From Clostridia bacterium (lineage in GTDB: Bacteria; Bacillota; Clostridia; Oscillospirales; Acutalibacteraceae), in NCBI GenBank assembly GCA_017481575.1, contig JAFUPA010000065.1, positions 1 through 64,000 of the forward strand: a stretch of DNA of 64,000 nucleotides, written 5' to 3'. Positions 7,860 to 14,565 of the stretch are shown here, one piece after another (positions within the stretch are counted from its first letter, which is position 1; every line of letters begins with the position of its first letter). The notes under the pieces are model-generated. The model did not search any database and had not been told where the DNA came from. It saw only the letters and a program-made list of their open reading frames with translations. The position numbers and the translations under genes were made by a program.

Positions 7860-8243
7860 ATGGGAGCAATGCTTGTGAGTATGGCACTTTCCATTCCAAT
7901 TATGATGTTTATTGCTTTCTTCACCATAGTGCTGATAGCAGTCCTTGCCTATTGTGCTTACAAAATCAAAATGAGCGTTCTGTGGTGGTTAATTGCAGCT
8001 ATCGTGATGAATTTTTGGGTCGTTTTCCCGTTCGTTTTCGCCTATATAAAAATTGACAAAGCCAAATGTCCCAATTGTGGCGCAAACAAAAAAACTAACA
8101 CAGGCATCTGCCCGTGTTGTGGTGATAGCGGTAAAAAATTTGACGATAAGAAGTTTATTAAAAGAACTCTGCTTGTATACCTGATTGTGATTGTTATTTA
8201 TGCTATTTTAGAAACTGTTATTCCATTGATTATCAAAGGATAG
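7860..8243 (+). CDS. Small membrane protein with a double-CxxC zinc ribbon
   Basis: 127 residues. Two adjacent N-terminal hydrophobic helices (about residues 5-65) are followed by a zinc ribbon, CPNCG then CPCCG, about 13 residues apart. A last membrane helix (LLVYLIVIVIYAILETVIPLII) completes it. The function is unknown. The start ATG 7860 is set by GGGAGGTAA at 7847-7853, which overlaps the end of the ydcF-like gene, so the pair is probably one operon. Confidence 0.72.
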   Translation: MGAMLVSMALSIPIMMFIAFFTIVLIAVLAYCAYKIKMSVLWWLIAAIVMNFWVVFPFVFAYIKIDKAKCPNCGANKKTNTGICPCCGDSGKKFDDKKFIKRTLLVYLIVIVIYAILETVIPLIIKG

Positions 8244-8310
8244 AAAGTATAATTATATCGGCAATTGAAGTTTTTCGGGGTGCTTCAAATATCAAATCAA
8301 TTTTAAGATA

Positions 8311-8535
8311 AGCAGCCTTCTCTGAAAGGGAAGGTGCCCGACAGGGCGGATGGGTGGAGCGTTAGCGACAAAAAACCTTTAATCAGCAATGTTTTTCCTT
8401 GTTGCTTCGCAACAAACCCCTCTGTCACTTCGTGACATCTTTTTCTCCGAAAACTGGCACCCTTTTGTCTGCTTCGCAGACATTTCCCCTAACAGGGGAA
8501 TCTCCTTTCAGGGGCGACGGTCACAGAGTCAGTTG
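8311..8535. repeat. Hairpin-rich dispersed repeat element (no gene)
   Basis: The 400-bp gap 8244-8644 holds no credible ORF but is packed with short perfect hairpins, several with a GCTTCGC apex. They lie at 8401-8412 (GTTGCTTCGCAAC), 8423-8437 (TGTCAC/GTGACA), 8466-8482 (TGTCTG/CAGACA) and 8484-8500 (TTCCCCT/AGGGGAA). A CCTTC...GAAGG unit with GCCC..GGGC sits near 8315-8345. A second element of the same style lies near 63680-63860. Such composite palindromic repeats are common in gut Clostridia (recollection, not searched). Confidence 0.7.
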
Positions 8536-8644
8536 CATTTATATTTAAAAGACCCCAAGAAATTAAAATTTGCAATTATCATTGTAGTGTTGTTTGTTTA
8601 TTGCGGAACAGAAAAAAGGCAGATCGTTGGTCTGCCTTAAATGT

Positions 8645-8956
8645 TTATTTGCGTGCCAAGTCTTTGACAAGGTTTGCGATTGTTTCAAGCTGTTTGTCAT
8701 CAAGACGTTTTAAATCGTTGATGATTGAATCGAGCTTGGTCGGATTTTTGTTTTCGAAGTCAAAGAACTCGCTGGGAGTCATTCTGAAATAATCACAGAT
8801 ATATAATATGCCGGTTAGGGACGGAAGAGATTTGCCGTTTTCGATACTATTGATGTATCCCGGATTTTGCCCTATTGATAGGCTCATATCACGTGCTGAT
8901 ACATTCTTTTGAGTTCTAAGCCGTGCTAAACGCAAAGCAAAATCTTTTTCATCCAC
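8645..8956 (-). CDS. XRE-family helix-turn-helix transcriptional regulator
   Basis: A 103-residue protein with one Cro/CI-type HTH at about residues 5-62 (FALRLARLRTQKNVSARDMS, then GQNPGYINSIENGKSLPSL and CDYFRMTPSEFF). A short helical tail of ~40 residues follows. It is divergent from a strongly promoted structured RNA at 9064-9235. Three copies of a GTYATATTTTA motif lie in the gap between them, suggesting it represses both sides (inference). In-frame GTGs at 8968 and 8965 overlap the AAAGGTGGTG ribosome site, so GTG 8956 is preferred. Confidence 0.85.
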   Translation of the reverse strand: MDEKDFALRLARLRTQKNVSARDMSLSIGQNPGYINSIENGKSLPSLTGILYICDYFRMTPSEFFDFENKNPTKLDSIINDLKRLDDKQLETIANLVKDLARK

Positions 8957-8972
8957 ATTAACCACCACCTTT

Positions 8973-9052
8973 GTTATATTTTAACCGATATAACTAGGTG
9001 AAATGTCATATTTTATGACGTAAAGGTATTGATTTATCAGTTAAAATATGAT
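8973..9052. promoter_or_regulatory. Three-copy candidate operator for the XRE regulator
   Basis: GTTATATTTTAAC at 8973-8985 begins an inverted repeat with ATATAAC at 8988-8994. GTCATATTTTATGAC is an imperfect palindrome at 9005-9019. ATCATATTTTAAC lies on the minus strand at 9040-9052. The first two start 32 bp apart, about three helical turns. The third lies inside the promoter of the divergent RNA. Confidence 0.6.
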
Positions 9053-9057
9053 ATTAT
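9029..9057 (+). promoter_or_regulatory. Promoter of the structured RNA / micropeptide transcript
   Basis: TTGATT (9029-9034), 17-bp spacer, TATTAT (9052-9057), with predicted start near 9064. The spacer and -10 overlap the third copy of the XRE operator motif. Confidence 0.65.
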
Positions 9058-9114
9058 GATTAAAATAACGGAAATTAACCCACACGCAATCTTAAATGGT
9101 CGCTATACACACAC

Positions 9115-9198
9115 ATGATTTTTATGGACTGCGTGCTAACCGGCATCCGGTTCTTTTTGCCTTATTTATTAAGGTTTTTTTCAGATAGCGACCATTAA
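9115..9198 (+). CDS. Possible 27-residue hydrophobic micropeptide
   Basis: ATG 9115 opens 27 codons ending at TAA 9196. The peptide begins MIFMDCVLTGIR and has a hydrophobic core with two Arg residues (IRFFLPYLLRFF) and an acidic tail (SDSDH). Size and character resemble small membrane peptides such as type I toxins (TisB- or DinQ-size class). There is no Shine-Dalgarno sequence immediately upstream, and the coding region coincides with the RNA stem-loops, so translation is uncertain. The stop codon lies in the 3' arm of the closing stem. Confidence 0.35.
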   Translation: MIFMDCVLTGIRFFLPYLLRFFSDSDH

Positions 9199-9202
9199 GA
9201 TA

Positions 9203-9235
9203 GCCCGACAGCGCAAAACTGTCGGGCATTTTTGT
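9203..9235 (+). terminator. Terminator of the structured RNA
   Basis: GCCCGACAG (9203-9211) pairs with CTGTCGGGC (9219-9227), followed by ATTTTTG. Confidence 0.9.
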
Positions 9236-9329
9236 TTGATGAATTGATGAGGTTTGGTTACAACGCAACCGTACATTTAATTATCCCAATAAATTATATT
9301 TTCATCAACACATTGGCGATTATTGATGA

Positions 9330-9358
9330 TTGACAGACAAAATAATAATTGGTAGAAT
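9330..9358 (+). promoter_or_regulatory. Promoter of the secreted esterase gene
   Basis: Consensus TTGACA (9330-9335), 17-bp spacer, TAGAAT (9353-9358). Confidence 0.8.
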
Positions 9359-9386
9359 AAAATACAAATACTTTGAGGTGATGATT

Positions 9387-10445
9387 GTGAAAGTTATGAA
9401 AAAAGTTTTCGCAGTATTTATGGCACTTTGTATGCTCCTTGTCCCCCTTGTAATCAGTGCAAATGCCGCAGGCAGAAAACCTGCACTCCGCACATCGGCA
9501 GGTATTCAGGCTCTGCGTGACGAGTTCGACCACGACGTTGCTCCCAAGGCAGGCGGTCACGCTCTTGATTACGCTTACTATTCACCCGTCGGTGTAAACG
9601 ACAATACAAAATATCCGCTTGTTATCTTCCTGCACGGCATTGGTCATGCAGATTATGAGGGCGCACAGCTTAACGACAGTGACTTCCCATACTGGGCATC
9701 TGCCGAGCTGCAGAGCCGTTTTGACGAAGGCGGCGCATTCATCCTCCTGCCCCGTGCTCCCGAAGATAAGCTCATCTACTGGGGCGAGACTCTTATTGAG
9801 TCGTTGCGTTCCGTAATTGATGATGTTATCGCAAAGCACGGCGACAACATCGACACAACAAAAATCTTTATCGGCGGCAGCTCTGCCGGCGGCGAAATGA
9901 CATGGAAGATGATTATTGCATTCCCCGAGTATTTCGCAGGCGCTTTCCCGATTGCTTCAACAGGTACTGTAAGCGAGACAGACACGCTCGTTTGCTCTGA
10001 CGTTGCAATTTGGATGATTGCCAGCAAGAAAGACCCCATTGTTAACTACACAACAATTACAACTCCGCTGTGGAACAACGTTGTTAAGCACAACAGCAAC
10101 CCCGAAAAATGCAGACTTTCAAGCTTTGAAAATGTTGTTGAGCCTGCAGGTGCTTCGGCAAGTGACAACCACCATATGGCAAAGGTTGTTACATACGACT
10201 TCCATATGCTTGACGGCAGCACTTACCCCAATGTTACCACAAAGGACGGTAACGGAAACACAGTTTCACTTGTAAGCCCCAATGGTATGATTAAGTGGAT
10301 GAACTCACTTTCATCTTCTTACGAGGGAAATGCCGCTGACGGTTCGGGTAACGTGAATGTTTCTGTATTTGATTCAATTTTCGGTGTACTTCGTAACTTT
10401 GTGCTGAAGCTCGTTAATATTGTTCAGAGAATTCTTGGTCTTTAA
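9387..10445 (+). CDS. Secreted alpha/beta-hydrolase esterase (PHB-depolymerase / CE1-like)
   Basis: A signal peptide (MKKVFAVFMALCMLLVPLV, ending at ANAAG) precedes an alpha/beta hydrolase. Visible motifs are the PLVIFLHGIGH oxyanion segment, the nucleophile elbow GGSSAGGEM, the ASKKDPIV Asp region and late histidines (HH). The fold and motifs match feruloyl/acetyl-xylan esterases and PHB-depolymerase-like enzymes, so it probably removes ester groups from extracellular polysaccharide. A hydrophobic C-terminus (VFDSIFGVLRNFVLKLV) may anchor it. Candidate starts are ATG 9381, GTG 9387 and ATG 9396; GTG 9387 is best spaced from GAGGTG at 9375-9380. A longer start at 9330 would overlap the promoter. 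Confidence 0.8.
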   Translation: MKVMKKVFAVFMALCMLLVPLVISANAAGRKPALRTSAGIQALRDEFDHDVAPKAGGHALDYAYYSPVGVNDNTKYPLVIFLHGIGHADYEGAQLNDSDFPYWASAELQSRFDEGGAFILLPRAPEDKLIYWGETLIESLRSVIDDVIAKHGDNIDTTKIFIGGSSAGGEMTWKMIIAFPEYFAGAFPIASTGTVSETDTLVCSDVAIWMIASKKDPIVNYTTITTPLWNNVVKHNSNPEKCRLSSFENVVEPAGASASDNHHMAKVVTYDFHMLDGSTYPNVTTKDGNGNTVSLVSPNGMIKWMNSLSSSYEGNAADGSGNVNVSVFDSIFGVLRNFVLKLVNIVQRILGL

Positions 10446-10454
10446 TTTAAAGTT

Positions 10455-10490
10455 AAACCGCTTGATGCAACATCAAGCGGTTTTGTTGTT
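10455..10490. terminator. Bidirectional terminator between convergent genes
   Basis: A 13-bp stem, 10455-10467 with 10471-10483, has a CAA loop, a T-run on the plus side and A-run on the other. It overlaps the stop codon of the minus-strand beta-helix gene. Confidence 0.85.
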
Positions 10491-12104
10491 TTTATCCGTA
10501 ATTTCTCCGACAACGTGGGTATGAATTTCGTAAGGTGCGTCGAAGGAGTTGGACGTGATTTCGGCTTCACGCAGGTATTCAAGCCATATAAGGTGTGTAC
10601 CTTTTGATGCCTTTTCAAAGCGGTTTCCCGTGAGTGTGAGCTTACCGTGGACGAATTCCTGTGAATTTTCATTCATCACTTTAGGCGTGTAGCGGATTGA
10701 TGGTGAGCCTTGCCACATTCCCGCATAATCGCAGTTTACAATATGGTTGTTGCGGAAAATAATCTCGTTAGTTTTGCCCGACTCAAACCAGAAGTTGCAA
10801 TCGTCCTCTATCAGAAGAGCGGGGCCACAGAGGTTGATAAAGCGGTTGTTTTCGATTATGACCTCGCCTCGTGTTGTGCAGAGTATTCCCCTGCCCGATG
10901 TAGGCCCGAATTCACAGTTTCTGACGTGCAGGTCGGGTGTCCAGGTTATGTTTTCGACTACATCTTTGTCAAGTTCAAGCTCGGGTAACGAGCGGTCGAG
11001 GTGAAGAAGAATATCGGTGTCGTTGAGTTTTCCGAACGCCACAACCTTGGTTTTTGCGTAAGGAATGAGAGTGTCCCACTTGATGAATTCAAGCTCATCA
11101 CCAGCTTCAAAAGCCTGAAATCCCCACGACTCGTTGTGCATAAATCGGACAACGATGCTGTTTTGGGCATCGTTTTTCTCAACTATACGCAGGTGTGTGC
11201 CGTGGACGTTTATGTAATCGTCCTGCGCACCGTTTGCCTTGCAGGAATCTATCACGAGCTTACCCTTACAGCCCGAAAACTGAAAGAAATCTGCCGTACT
11301 GGTGATTGTTCTGCCGTCTTTCGGGGTAAAGTCGCAGTTTGTGTATGTCACATTTTCGCAGAACTGCGAGACCATACCGAGACCGTGCATAAACATTATG
11401 CGGAGATTTTCAAGCACAAGGTTTTTGCAACGGTTGAAAAGACTGCCCGTCTGGTCACGGACAATGCTTCGGGTCTGGAAAATGTTGCCCTCGCAAAAAT
11501 CTGCATCTTTATTGGCAAGCGTTACACGAAGTGTTGTGTCGTCGAGCTGTTCGATTTTTTGGAAAGTGAGTTGGTTGCGGTCAAAGTCCCTGCACATTTT
11601 AGTTTCAGGGTCATAGACCTTGACATAACGTCCCTGAACGTTACATTTATTCTCCCAATAGGGCTTGCCGTCAAGTCCGTCCTCACCGCACCAGTAAAGG
11701 TCGTTGCCGTCCACACGGAAGCGGCAGTCGGGATTGATTTTGAGAACGCAGACGCCGTTATCGTTTGAGAGAACTTTAAACTCCGTCATAGTCGGGCAGG
11801 CGTAATCAACCGTAAGATTTTTGACGGTTATGTTTTCGCATTTATCAAAAAGAAGAGGAGTCATTTTGCCATGAACGAACAATGTTGCACCGTTGCCGTC
11901 GATAACGATATTTTTCCTGTCTTTTAAATAAATCGCCGCATAGCGTGTTCCGTCGGGATTTTCGTGCTTTTTGGCTGTATTTGTGCAGAAATAATCCTTG
12001 AGCGAAAAAGAGTCGTCCTGACGAACGTGGTAAGTCCTGCCTTTTTCAAGAGTTATTATTTCGTCATCTTTTATATTCAGAAAAATTGTGCTTAATTCGT
12101 TCAT
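10473..12104 (-). CDS. Right-handed beta-helix glycosidase, GH110-like (alpha-1,3-galactosidase family)
   Basis: A 543-residue protein without signal peptide. Repeated short turns (NIVIDGNGATL, NITVKNLTVDY, NLVLENLRIMF) indicate a parallel beta-helix. The segment CKGKLVIDSCKANGAQDDYINVHGTH, written here as its key parts CKGKLVIDSC and GAQDDYINVHGT, plus DVVENITWTPDL and RGILCTTRGEVIIENN, strongly recall GH110 blood-group-B-type alpha-1,3-galactosidases. That assignment is by motif memory only. The Asp pair in QDD is a candidate catalytic site. The ORF could start at GTG 12113, but AGGGGTGA places it at ATG 12104. It is divergent from a GH43-like gene. Confidence 0.7.
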   Translation of the reverse strand: MNELSTIFLNIKDDEIITLEKGRTYHVRQDDSFSLKDYFCTNTAKKHENPDGTRYAAIYLKDRKNIVIDGNGATLFVHGKMTPLLFDKCENITVKNLTVDYACPTMTEFKVLSNDNGVCVLKINPDCRFRVDGNDLYWCGEDGLDGKPYWENKCNVQGRYVKVYDPETKMCRDFDRNQLTFQKIEQLDDTTLRVTLANKDADFCEGNIFQTRSIVRDQTGSLFNRCKNLVLENLRIMFMHGLGMVSQFCENVTYTNCDFTPKDGRTITSTADFFQFSGCKGKLVIDSCKANGAQDDYINVHGTHLRIVEKNDAQNSIVVRFMHNESWGFQAFEAGDELEFIKWDTLIPYAKTKVVAFGKLNDTDILLHLDRSLPELELDKDVVENITWTPDLHVRNCEFGPTSGRGILCTTRGEVIIENNRFINLCGPALLIEDDCNFWFESGKTNEIIFRNNHIVNCDYAGMWQGSPSIRYTPKVMNENSQEFVHGKLTLTGNRFEKASKGTHLIWLEYLREAEITSNSFDAPYEIHTHVVGEITDKNNKTA

Positions 12105-12126
12105 TGCCGTCACCCCTAATGGGTTT

Positions 12127-12155
12127 ATTATACTTTAATTTTTTTGAAAAGACAA
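12127..12155 (-). promoter_or_regulatory. Promoter of the GH110-like gene
   Basis: TTGTCT (12150-12155) and TATAAT (12127-12132) on the minus strand, 17-bp spacer. Confidence 0.75.
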
Positions 12156-12163
12156 CCGCAGTA

Positions 12164-12192
12164 TTTACTTAACAAAAAATTTATGGTAGAAT
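12164..12192 (+). promoter_or_regulatory. Promoter of the GH43-like gene
   Basis: TTTACT (12164-12169), 17-bp spacer, TAGAAT (12187-12192). It is back-to-back with the GH110-like promoter, so the pair may be co-regulated. Confidence 0.55.
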
Positions 12193-12215
12193 TTAGGCAA
12201 TAAGGGGTGTTTATT

Positions 12216-13256
12216 ATGACTTGGTTATCTTTTACACGTTTGCTTATGGCAATTCTTATGATGCCGTACTATCTTTTTAACTACGCTTTCAACGACTACG
12301 CCTACCCTGCTTACAGCACGTCGGGTGCGTACCTTTTCTGCTACTTTGTCGGCAACGAGATAAGCGAGCAGACACTTCACTTTGCCGTGAGCACAGACGG
12401 ATATAACTTCAAGGCACTTAACAATAACGAGGCTGTTATCACCCAGACACTCGGCACAAAATGCGTGCGTGACCCGTACATTTTAAAGGGTGTTGACGAA
12501 AACGGCAAGAATTGCTACTACATAATTGCAACCGATATGGATGCAGGTCAGGGCTGGCTTTCCAACCACAGCCTTATCACTTGGAAGTCTTACGACCTTG
12601 TTAACTGGATTGATGAAACCGTAATTGACATCCGTCAGTTTGAGGGCTTTGAGACAACCAACAGAGCGTGGGCACCGCAGGCTATCTGGGACGAGAGCAA
12701 AGAAATGTATATGGTTTACTGGGCAAACTCGACCGCTGAAAATGACTGCGCAGGTCACTACTACGCTTACACAAAGGATTTCAAGACATTTGAAACAGCG
12801 CCTGAAGTTCTTTTTGGCAGATGGAACGAATATGTCCCCGAACGTGACGAGGTTATGAACATACAGTGCATTGACGGTGACATAGTTTACAACGAAAAGG
12901 ACGGCTATTACTACCTTTATTTCAAGGAAGATTTAACGCAGAAAATTGCTTACGTAAGGTCGAAAAATCTGACAGGCCCGTACAACACGGATTACACAAT
13001 CTGCTCTTTGAACTGGTGGGGCGTTGAGGGAAGCTCGATGTACCGCATTACGGGAACTGATGCGTGGGTAATGATTATGGACGAGTACGGTGAAGGCACA
13101 TTCTTCACCCAGATGACAAGGGATTTTGAGAACTTCCGCCAGGTTCAGCGTTCGACAATGGGCATTGACCACTTAAGCCCACGTCACGGCTCTGTTGTTG
13201 CAATCTCGGAGGACGAGTACAAGACACTTGTTGAGCATTACGGTGTTCAAGAATAA
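12216..13256 (+). CDS. GH43-like beta-propeller glycosidase
   Basis: A 346-residue protein with the five-blade pattern of GH43-type arabinofuranosidases/xylosidases/galactosidases. Visible blocks are CVRDPYILKG (RDP motif), YYIIATDMD, SYDLVNWIDE, RAWAPQAIWDE (typical WAPE-like block), MYMVYWAN, and GVEGSSMYRI with a Glu in the region of the general acid. A weakly hydrophobic N-terminus (LLMAILMMPYYLF) is not a clear signal peptide. It probably trims side chains from plant or host glycans. ATG 12216 follows AAGGGGTG; the in-frame GTG 12207 lies within that ribosome site. Confidence 0.75.
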   Translation: MTWLSFTRLLMAILMMPYYLFNYAFNDYAYPAYSTSGAYLFCYFVGNEISEQTLHFAVSTDGYNFKALNNNEAVITQTLGTKCVRDPYILKGVDENGKNCYYIIATDMDAGQGWLSNHSLITWKSYDLVNWIDETVIDIRQFEGFETTNRAWAPQAIWDESKEMYMVYWANSTAENDCAGHYYAYTKDFKTFETAPEVLFGRWNEYVPERDEVMNIQCIDGDIVYNEKDGYYYLYFKEDLTQKIAYVRSKNLTGPYNTDYTICSLNWWGVEGSSMYRITGTDAWVMIMDEYGEGTFFTQMTRDFENFRQVQRSTMGIDHLSPRHGSVVAISEDEYKTLVEHYGVQE

Positions 13257-13260
13257 AAGC

Positions 13261-13296
13261 AAATCACCGATTCGGTTGAATCGGTGATTTTTTGTT
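13261..13296. terminator. Bidirectional terminator
   Basis: A perfect 13-bp stem (13261-13273 with 13278-13290) and a T-run. It touches the stop codon of the convergent beta-helix gene. Confidence 0.85.
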
Positions 13297-14251
13297 AAAA
13301 CGTGTTATTCTCCTGCGTAATTCCGCCGACAAAATATTCGCTGAAACAGCCGATGAAGGTGTTGTTCTCTGCTGTTAAAGAGGATTTGTCCGGGTTTTGG
13401 ATGAGAATTCCTATATTTGCATCATTTTCCTTTGCCGGTGAAATAAAGGCATTGTCGGAAACGTCAATTTCCCTCGCCTTTTCCATAAAGGTTATATATC
13501 CACGGCTTTTGTCACCCTTGCCCGATGCACCCGTAAAAACATTGTTATGAATTTTAATGTCGGTATGTTCAAAGTTGCCGTGGTGACCGATTGCACTGAA
13601 GCCGTCGCACTTAAAAATGCACGAGGCAATTTTTATATCCGTACAAGGTGTTCTGTCGTTGCAGAAATCAATAAGTGTGCCGTCGCAGTTATAAACAGGA
13701 CCATAAAGACCGTATTCGGATGCATCAACCTGAACAAGCTCGCTTGTAAGGTTGTCACGCATTGCGGTGTAGGTTGTTCCGTCAAAGGTACAGTCGAGAA
13801 TCAAAGCGCCCTTTGTTGCGTTAAGCTCGATGTAATGCCAGAATGAGCCGTTGACAAAGCGGCAGTTTTTTATGACGATGTTATCACAATGAATTGTGTT
13901 TAAAATAGTCAGCTTTTCGGTGATAGAAGCATTGCCGTCGAAAATTCCGCCCGAAATCACAACATCGTGCGTACCGTCGTAGCCGCCGACATCGGGCTCG
14001 GAATACGAGGCGAGCATATATTTTGTTATGTTTTCACTCTGTGACGAGCGCAGGAGTACGGCTTTGTCGGAAAACTTGAGACATTGTCCCGAATAAAATA
14101 TGAGAGCGGCTGAGATGAGATAAGTTCCGTCGGGAAAATATATAGTTCCGCCGTCTTTCATTTTGTCAAGGCAGGATTGAATCGCCTTTGTGTCGTCGTG
14201 CAAGCCGTCGGCAAAAATGCTTTTTTCCTGACCGATATTTAAAAAATTCAT
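13295..14251 (-). CDS. Right-handed beta-helix (pectate-lyase-superfamily-like) protein
   Basis: 318 residues with an N-terminal segment typical of the pectate lyase 3 / GH28-like group: NIGQEKSIFADGLHDDTKAIQSC, whose key parts are DGLHDDTKAIQ and GGTIYFPDGTYL. Successive helix coils follow (DVVISGGIFDG, NIVIKNCRF, DIKIASCIFKC, DIKIHNNVFTG). No signal peptide is visible. Probably a polysaccharide lyase or hydrolase, or a carbohydrate-binding beta-helix; the catalytic residues are not certain. GAGGTG before ATG 14251 sets the start. It belongs to the glycan block with its GH110-like and GH43-like neighbours. Confidence 0.72.
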   Translation of the reverse strand: MNFLNIGQEKSIFADGLHDDTKAIQSCLDKMKDGGTIYFPDGTYLISAALIFYSGQCLKFSDKAVLLRSSQSENITKYMLASYSEPDVGGYDGTHDVVISGGIFDGNASITEKLTILNTIHCDNIVIKNCRFVNGSFWHYIELNATKGALILDCTFDGTTYTAMRDNLTSELVQVDASEYGLYGPVYNCDGTLIDFCNDRTPCTDIKIASCIFKCDGFSAIGHHGNFEHTDIKIHNNVFTGASGKGDKSRGYITFMEKAREIDVSDNAFISPAKENDANIGILIQNPDKSSLTAENNTFIGCFSEYFVGGITQENNTF

Positions 14252-14269
14252 ATTCAACACCTCGCATTC

Positions 14270-14298
14270 ATTGTAACAAATATGAGGTTAAAACACAA
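14270..14298 (-). promoter_or_regulatory. Promoter of the beta-helix gene
   Basis: TTGTGT (14293-14298) and TACAAT (14270-14275) on the minus strand, 17-bp spacer, directly after the terminator of the preceding PCP gene. Confidence 0.55.
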
Positions 14299-14333
14299 GA
14301 AAAAACACAGTATCCGCAAAAGATACTGTGTTT
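14290..14333 (-). terminator. Terminator of the condensation/adenylation operon
   Basis: A 12-bp stem (14322-14333 with 14303-14314) reads on the minus strand into a T-rich tract. Confidence 0.8.
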
Positions 14334-14337
14334 AACT

Positions 14338-14565
14338 TTATTCACAAATAGAAGCGATATACTCTGCCATTTCGCCGACAGTTTTGTTATTTACAAAATC
14401 AACGGCTTTGAGCTCAACTCCGAATTCGTCCTTTATATCATTTACAAGACACATTGTGTCAAACGAACTCATGCCGAGATCAAGCTTAAAATTGTCTTCA
14501 GCCTTGATTTCGTCAGCTTCAACGTAGTTTTCAAGGAGTGCAACAAGCTGTTCGAATTTTTGCAT
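14338..14565 (-). CDS. Free-standing acyl/peptidyl carrier protein
   Basis: 75 residues with the four-helix carrier fold. LDLGMSSFDTMCLVNDI carries the 4'-phosphopantetheine Ser, within GMSSFD in place of the usual G-x-DSL. The C-terminal helix region FVNNKTVGEMAEYI is also typical. It would hold the activated acyl or aminoacyl group for the condensation protein. Its first 97 nt overlap the end of that gene in another frame, unusually long for an operon junction. The domains may once have been fused, or a frameshift separates them. The ribosome site is weak (AAAGGA 13 nt upstream). Confidence 0.85.
   Translation of the reverse strand: MQKFEQLVALLENYVEADEIKAEDNFKLDLGMSSFDTMCLVNDIKDEFGVELKAVDFVNNKTVGEMAEYIASICE

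Larger units (their letters stand above)
9064..9235 (+). ncRNA. Structured RNA candidate with closing stem, two inner hairpins and terminator
   Basis: Between promoter and terminator the transcript can fold into a 17-bp closing stem: 9089-9106 pairs with 9185-9201 apart from one bulged A. Two inner hairpins follow, AACCGG-CAT-CCGGTT (9138-9152) and CCTTA-TTTAT-TAAGG (9160-9174). It does not match the sequence signatures I know for SRP RNA, tmRNA, RNase P or common riboswitches. It also holds a 27-codon ORF (9115-9198), so it may be a dual-function RNA or simply the mRNA of a micropeptide. Confidence 0.6.

Noticed and set aside
8389..8640. 83-codon + strand ORF in the gap before the XRE gene
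   Set aside because: It spans the hairpin repeat array, has no ribosome site or family features, and its composition reflects the repeats.
9064..9235. 6S RNA, SRP RNA or other housekeeping RNA identity for the structured transcript
   Set aside because: The SRP GGAA/tetraloop core and the large open-bubble arrangement of 6S are not visible. A single promoter and terminator alone do not identify a family.
11001..11768. 255-codon ORF antisense to the GH110-like gene
   Set aside because: A shadow of a strongly family-matching gene on the other strand, without ribosome site or recognisable domains.
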